From assembly GCA_037893245.1 (NCBI GenBank), contig JBAIAA010000441.1, positions 1,798,001 to 1,862,000 of the forward strand: a stretch of 64,000 nucleotides of DNA, read 5' to 3'. The position numbers and the translations under genes were made by a program. Below, in pieces: positions 60,501 through 64,000 of the stretch. Position 1 is the first letter of the stretch. The number at the start of each line of letters is the position of its first letter. The notes beneath the pieces were generated by a model. It had not been told where the DNA came from and searched no databases. It saw only the letters and a program-made list of their open reading frames with translations. Source of the DNA: Crossaster papposus. Lineage: Eukaryota; Echinodermata; Asteroidea; Velatida; Solasteridae.

Positions 60501-63226
60501 AGGAACTGCAAAATGTTTTTTTTTTATTCTTAAACGTGCAGCAAAGAAATTGACTGGAGCGGGGTCTGAACCTGTAACCTCCAGATTAAAGTTACGGTGC
60601 TCTACCAACTGAGCTACACTAAGCCCCGTGTTGGTGTCTCCCTATTTTCTCGGCTCCCAAAATAGGCAATATATTTGTGTTTATATGATAACTTTATAAT
60701 GATAAATGAACAGTTGATACGTCAATGATACGTCAATGATCAAGCCAAAACAACAACTTATAATGGCCCTGTCACACCAGAACGTTTTAGGCCAACGCGT
60801 GAGTAACGTGTTGAAATTTCGGCAACACGCTGGCAAACGCTGACCAACGTTAGGCCAGCGTTAGCAACACGCTGAGCGCGTTACTCACACGCTGGGACAC
60901 GCTGTCACACGCCGAGGGAATTTTTTTTTTTTCAACATAACTACAATTTCCAGCGTTTGCCAGCGTGAGACTGCACAAGCTGGCGGCGCGCTGGAGAGTC
61001 GTTACTCACGCGTCGAACGCGCTAGACGATCGTTACCAACCCGCTACTCACATGCTTGCGTACGCTGGCGACAGGCTGGTTGGAGGGCTAGCGTACTCCT
61101 AGCGTGCCCCAACGCATTGATAACGGGTCGGTAGCGCGCATGTAGCGTTGGTCAACGTTGGTCAGCGTATGTGTAACGACCCTCTAGCGGGTTCAACGAC
61201 TGACTAACGACCAGGTAACGCGTTTAGCATGTGCTAGCGTATTGATAGCGTGTTATCCAGTGTGTTGTGGTATCTGTATTATGGGGTGCTGCTGGTACCT
61301 CTTCATCACTTCATCACTTAATTACTGTAGTAGCGCGTCAGCTATTTATACACAAAATCACGTGGTCGTTGCAGTACGACATACGCAGTACGTTCACTGA
61401 CCTATAGAGGTCAGTGAGTACGTTGTAGTACTCACGCGCTGGGCAGTCGTTCCTCAGTCGTCGAGCGTGTTACTAACGCGTTACTCACGCGCTGGCGTAC
61501 GCTGGCGATACGCGTTTCTCACCCGCTACTCACGCGCTGGCATACGCTATGAACCTGTTATCAACGCGTTATGGACACGCTGAAATCACGGTTCCACTTG
61601 ACCTTTTCGTTTGCCATCGTATCAACTATTTTTAACGCGTTACTCACGCGTTGGCCTAAAACGTTCTGGTGTGACAGGGCCATTACGATGAGCTATTTTA
61701 GGTACCAACACGCCATAATTATATAACTCCCTTTCAATACACAGAGGTGGTTCTTTTTTTAAATATCCGATGCAGCGCAAATTCAGACTCTATGAAATCC
61801 AGACACATTGGTAGTAGTGCGCATGCTTAAGTGGCGATAACTAGGAGCGTGATCTGTCACGTGAGAGGGTTTAACAAATACAGTGTAATAGGAAAAAAGG
61901 TATAAATTCCATAGGAGTCTGATTTTCATATGACACCAGCCTCTCAAAGGGATTTAATAACAGTCGTCTTGACAACACGTCTGGTTAGCTGATACTTATT
62001 GTACGTAGCCTATGGTGATACTAAATTGCATGTCACTTGATAGTGGAATACCAACACCGTGTTCCAATAACTATTCCAAAAGCCAGTCTTCTGCAGGCAC
62101 TAGGCCTATCTGCCATTCTAAGGATTATTACTTACTTACCCATAAAACGAATTGACCATGTAATTTCAAGAGGGAAAATATTCTTTATAATAATTATATA
62201 GGGTCCATGAGTGTACTTGACATTTCGGTAAAATTGATTAATACTGCAGTTTAAAGTGGAGTTTTGTCTTGCACGACATCGAGTCAAAAGATATAATATT
62301 GCAGCCCTGCAATTGACTTTTTTGGCAATGTATAAGAGTTTATATGGAACCAATGATTTTCAGGCAGATTTAAACAAACGAAGAAAAATCGCATATACAC
62401 TGATGACAGTATATCGACCAGATATGGCAAAACCATAATATATACTTGTGAAATGTACACTTACCGATGGCCCCGCGTCTGCTGAGCCCTGTAAAGAAAC
62501 CAAGAGATTTTAGAAAAACATTAATACATTTTAATTGTGTGTATAACGGAAATAAATACCAAGAAAATGACACAGAGTTGAACACTTTGTAATCATCTTC
62601 GTCTTTAACTGATACTTCATTAAAACAGAAGAGGGAATATTCTAGACAGAAAACTCATAATCGCCAGAGACATTATGTGTAAACAGTCGTATCAATATAA
62701 CCTCGATCATTTTGACCCAGCGACATTCGTTGGATGTTGGTAGCATTTTCAATCAGTCTGTGGTTGCTTTGAATCTCAGTAAAATAATATAAAATCGCCC
62801 TTCAAGAAAAACGCAAAACTCCGCCGTGTAATGAAATCACAAAAACAGACAGATTGAGTGAAGCACGGCTTGGGGAAACAGTAATACTCATTTTAAAACA
62901 TTTTTCATACAATGTCACCAACAATTTCACCGACATTTCGGTAAAATTGATTAACACTGTAGTTTAAAGTGGAGTTTGGTCTTGCACGACATTAAGTCAA
63001 AAGATATAATATTGAAGCCCTGCATTATTGACTTCAACACTGTATATAAGAGTTTATTTGGAACCAATGATTTTCAGGTAACGAAGAAAAATCGCATAGG
63101 CCTATACACTGATGTCAGTATATCGACAAGATATGGCAAAACCGTGAAATATACTTATATGAACTCCGAAGTTAAACAGTAAAGGCGAATCGAATGTACA
63201 CTTACCGATGCCGACAAGGTTTGGGT
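51543..63226 (-). CDS. ZU5-UPA-death-domain protein (UNC5CL/ankyrin-tail type), 5' end missing
   Basis: Exons, minus strand: 63226-63206, 62488-62465, 60485-60431, 59782-59130, 55191-55060, 54359-54195, 53190-53158, 52874-52586, 52371-52328, 52137-51882, and probably 51736-51543. Every phase agrees, giving 621 residues and a stop. The large exon holds a ZU5 domain (GYFDQWGGSLSL, IPRGALPKG, VFIYVNP). The next two give a UPA-like segment (IPVGRIWELP...FTIIPPK). Then a short acidic exon, a ~96-residue helical exon (LSEEMVRALCQQQNMTRLL...) and a death domain (FRRLADKLGKEWEPLA, then VGRLDLAKQFE). ZU5-UPA-death proteins include UNC5 receptors, UNC5CL, ankyrins and PIDD. The N-terminus is outside the window, so the subfamily is open. 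Confidence 0.85.
51583..51662 (+). repeat. tRNA-like sequence (SINE head) inside the putative last exon
   Basis: GTAGTCAGGCTGGTGTAGG resembles a tRNA A box and GGGTTCGAATCCCGAATCCC an exact B box. No convincing acceptor stem, so a tRNA-derived SINE is more likely than a tRNA gene. It lies opposite the last exon of the death-domain gene. Confidence 0.5.
53158..53190 (-). other. 33-nt exon with GC donor (GC-AG intron)
   Basis: Exon reads DEAREICSSCE. The only donor that keeps the frame is GAG followed by GCGAGT. The alternative GT five bases earlier would break phase with the next exon (phase 0 at 52874). Confidence 0.65.
53455..53500 (+). mobile_element. Fragment of GGGGCCAATTTCACGG MITE family
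   Basis: GGGGACAATTTCATAAAGCTGC then GTAAGCACACAAACATTGG: one end only, in an intron of the death-domain gene. Confidence 0.6.
53960..54115. repeat. GGTCCGACGCC-word repeat
   Basis: CTCATAGGTCCGACA, TACAGGTCCGACGCC, AAAGGTCCAACGCCTCATG and ACTTATGAGACGTCCGA: direct and inverted forms of one motif, probably a small mobile element in an intron. Confidence 0.45.
56758..58187 (-). pseudogene. L1/Tx1-type LINE ORF1 remnant
   Basis: 58187-57774 ends in a coiled-coil segment (MEQFESFVRETLIEIRQGQ, ELRNRIELLESNI). 57063-56758 reads DRVKLERAHQDGL, then PQHLQIKLNCYQYQDETRIL and DLHEKRKWSSQVLATYRDGR, the order seen in the L1 ORF1 RNA-binding and C-terminal domain (LERAHR, KF..Y.DRE.IL). Frameshifts and C/G homopolymers (57093-57111, 57181-57202) lie between. 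It sits in the long intron 59129-55192 of the death-domain gene. Confidence 0.65.
57312..57385 (+). repeat. tRNA-like sequence, probably SINE or tRNA pseudogene
   Basis: ATATAGCTCAGTTAATATAGAGC (D-arm like) and GCAGGCTCGAATCCCGC (T-arm like) with a long variable region. Arms are imperfect. Confidence 0.45.
58706..58975. mobile_element. TTAA MITE, AGGTAGGATACACC family, copy 5 (degenerate)
   Basis: Left TTAA at 58702-58705 then AGGGAGGATACACCATTTGC. Right CAATAGTGTATCCTACCG with a decayed TTAA. Interior shortened. Confidence 0.75.
60100..60359. mobile_element. 260-bp mariner-like MITE, CAGGGTGTCTC ends
   Basis: CAGGGTGTCTC at the left and GAGACACCCTG at the right, each followed inward by inverted TATAACCATTTTCAAATT-like sequence. 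TA at both flanks (60098-60099, 60360-60361) as in Tc1/mariner. In the intron between the 60431 and 59782 exon edges. Confidence 0.85.
60552..60628 (-). pseudogene. tRNA(Lys)-like pseudogene or SINE head
   Basis: Minus strand: TAGTGTAGCTCAGTTGGTAGAGCA, then ACTTTAATCTGG, then GGTTACAGGTTCAGACCCCG. The D arm is perfect for a Lys-type tRNA, but the anticodon stem does not pair and position 33 is not T, so it is not a functional tRNA. Confidence 0.6.
60763..61683. mobile_element. 921-bp GC-rich foldback element in a death-domain gene intron
   Basis: Ends ATGGCCCTGTCACACCAGAA and its complement, extended to ACGTTTTAGGCCAACGCG and inside TA (60761-60762, 61684-61685). The interior is packed with ACGCTGG, ACTCACGCG and GTTACTCACGCG words in both orientations, i.e. 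copies of the sub-terminal motif GGCCAACGCGTGAGTAACG. No coding capacity. Confidence 0.88.
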
Positions 63227-63541
63227 CTGTAAAGAAACAAAACAGATGTTAGAAAAACATTCAATAATAATGTTTAATTGTGTGTATAAAGGGAATACAA
63301 ACCAAGACAATGGCACAGGATTCAACACTTTGTCTTCATCTTACGTCTCAAGAAATATTTGATTACAAAGTTTCAACGTTTTCTTCTGGAATGTTTTATA
63401 ATTTCATTGACATAATTGTATAAAAAAGTTGAATCTGTAAAATCGCCCTCAAAGAAAAACGCAAACTCCGCCGTGTAATGAAATCACGAAAACAGACAGA
63501 TTGAGTGAAGCAAGGTTTGGGGAAACAATAATACTCAGAAG
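62218..63541 (-). repeat. Tandem ~710-bp duplication carrying two microexons
   Basis: 62218-62892 and 62931-63541 align along their length (GATTAATACTGCAGTTTAAAG / GATTAACACTGTAGTTTAAAG; AAAAGATATAATATTG; CCAATGATTTTCAGG; CTCCGCCGTGTAATGAAATC). Each holds one microexon: 24 nt at 62488-62465 (GSADAGPS) and 21 nt at 63226-63206 (TQTLSAS). Both are phase 0, with TTTACAG acceptors and GTAAGTG donors. Confidence 0.85.
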
Positions 63542-63544
63542 TGT

Positions 63545-64000
63545 TGTTGTTGTTAAAGGAAATTTGACTGGACTTGCTTTTCTTTGTGCATCCCATAATC
63601 GTTGGACTTGCTTTTCTTTGTAAAGATTTATTTCTTGCTCGGAAGGTTAACTTCTTTCCTTTTTAAAGTTACACTTTTTTCCTTTAGCTTGCAATGGGGT
63701 AATTTGATAATGCTTCGGTGTAATTTGTAAATTACAAAATGTGTCTATTAGCTTGGAGGTGAATTGTAACTGTTCTATAGTATTATGGTATCTACATGCA
63801 TACTTCTTGGTATGTTAAAACAACAAGTAGTAACTTGTACATGACAAAATGTTGAACTGAAGATAAAACCTTTTGAGAGGGCTAATTGAGACCTATATAC
63901 AGTTCCGTCCTCTAAACGAAATTACAAAAATAATGTTGTTTTCAGATGGAAATGACGAGTCCGCTTCGGTGCTATTTTTCGACACAAAATATTTGGGGGC
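63545..64000. other. No exon or element recognised
   Basis: AT-rich; probably an intron of the death-domain gene, whose 5' exons would lie beyond 64000. No acceptor-exon-donor unit I can support. Confidence 0.5.

Noticed and set aside
60552..60628. tRNA-Lys gene
   Set aside because: Anticodon stem does not pair and U33 is absent; kept as a pseudogene or SINE head.

Overview
This is animal nuclear DNA with spliced genes, GT-AG introns plus one GC-AG intron, many small inverted-repeat transposons, and a CR1/L2-like retrotransposon. The proteins (RRP1, VPS26C, a ZU5-UPA-death-domain protein), TTAGGG-type interstitial repeats and frequent TAGGCCTA-like words suggest an invertebrate deuterostome, perhaps an echinoderm or hemichordate. 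That assignment is an inference; no species is claimed.

Layout. (1) 1-5426, minus strand: the first five coding exons of RRP1 (nucleolar 60S processing factor), running off the left edge. The last exon is followed by four tandem ~128-bp copies of its own 3' part plus intron. (2) 6654-14999, plus strand: a complete seven-exon VPS26C gene (296 aa; Retriever/Commander cargo recycling), divergent from RRP1 across ~1.2 kb. Its introns are packed with TTAA-flanked MITEs, a 24-bp minisatellite and a 1.5-kb 12-bp minisatellite. (3) 14997-25290: tandem-repeat territory. A ~65-bp satellite begins at the VPS26C stop codon. It is split by a 2.5-kb foldback element built from expansions of its own CCAGTT terminal motif, and is followed by a pogo-like element and a higher-order AAGTCC minisatellite. 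(4) 26482-29600 and 39529-46830: two paralogous three-exon genes for short secreted precursors (74 and 72 aa) with a signal peptide, acidic pro-piece, Lys-Arg site and basic mature peptide with a C-x8-C-x-C-x10-C pattern. Their promoters are strongly conserved. The second copy carries a 5'-truncated LINE in its 3' UTR region. Between them lie a broken piggyBac transposase and many nested DNA elements. (5) 46870-51540: more nested elements, an 11-bp minisatellite and no recognisable gene. (6) 51543-63226, minus strand: eleven exons (all phases agree) of a ZU5-UPA-helical-death-domain protein, 5' end off or near the right edge. It has two microexons that sit in a tandemly duplicated segment.

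How the parts relate: RRP1 and VPS26C are housekeeping genes. The Cys-rich peptides look like secreted effectors or hormones, and the ZU5/death-domain protein looks like intracellular death-fold signalling. No operon-like coupling is implied. The most distinctive aspects are the duplicated peptide locus, and the repeated pattern of foldback or dispersed elements whose own terminal motifs have expanded into minisatellites. All coordinates were read by eye; no alignments or database searches were run.
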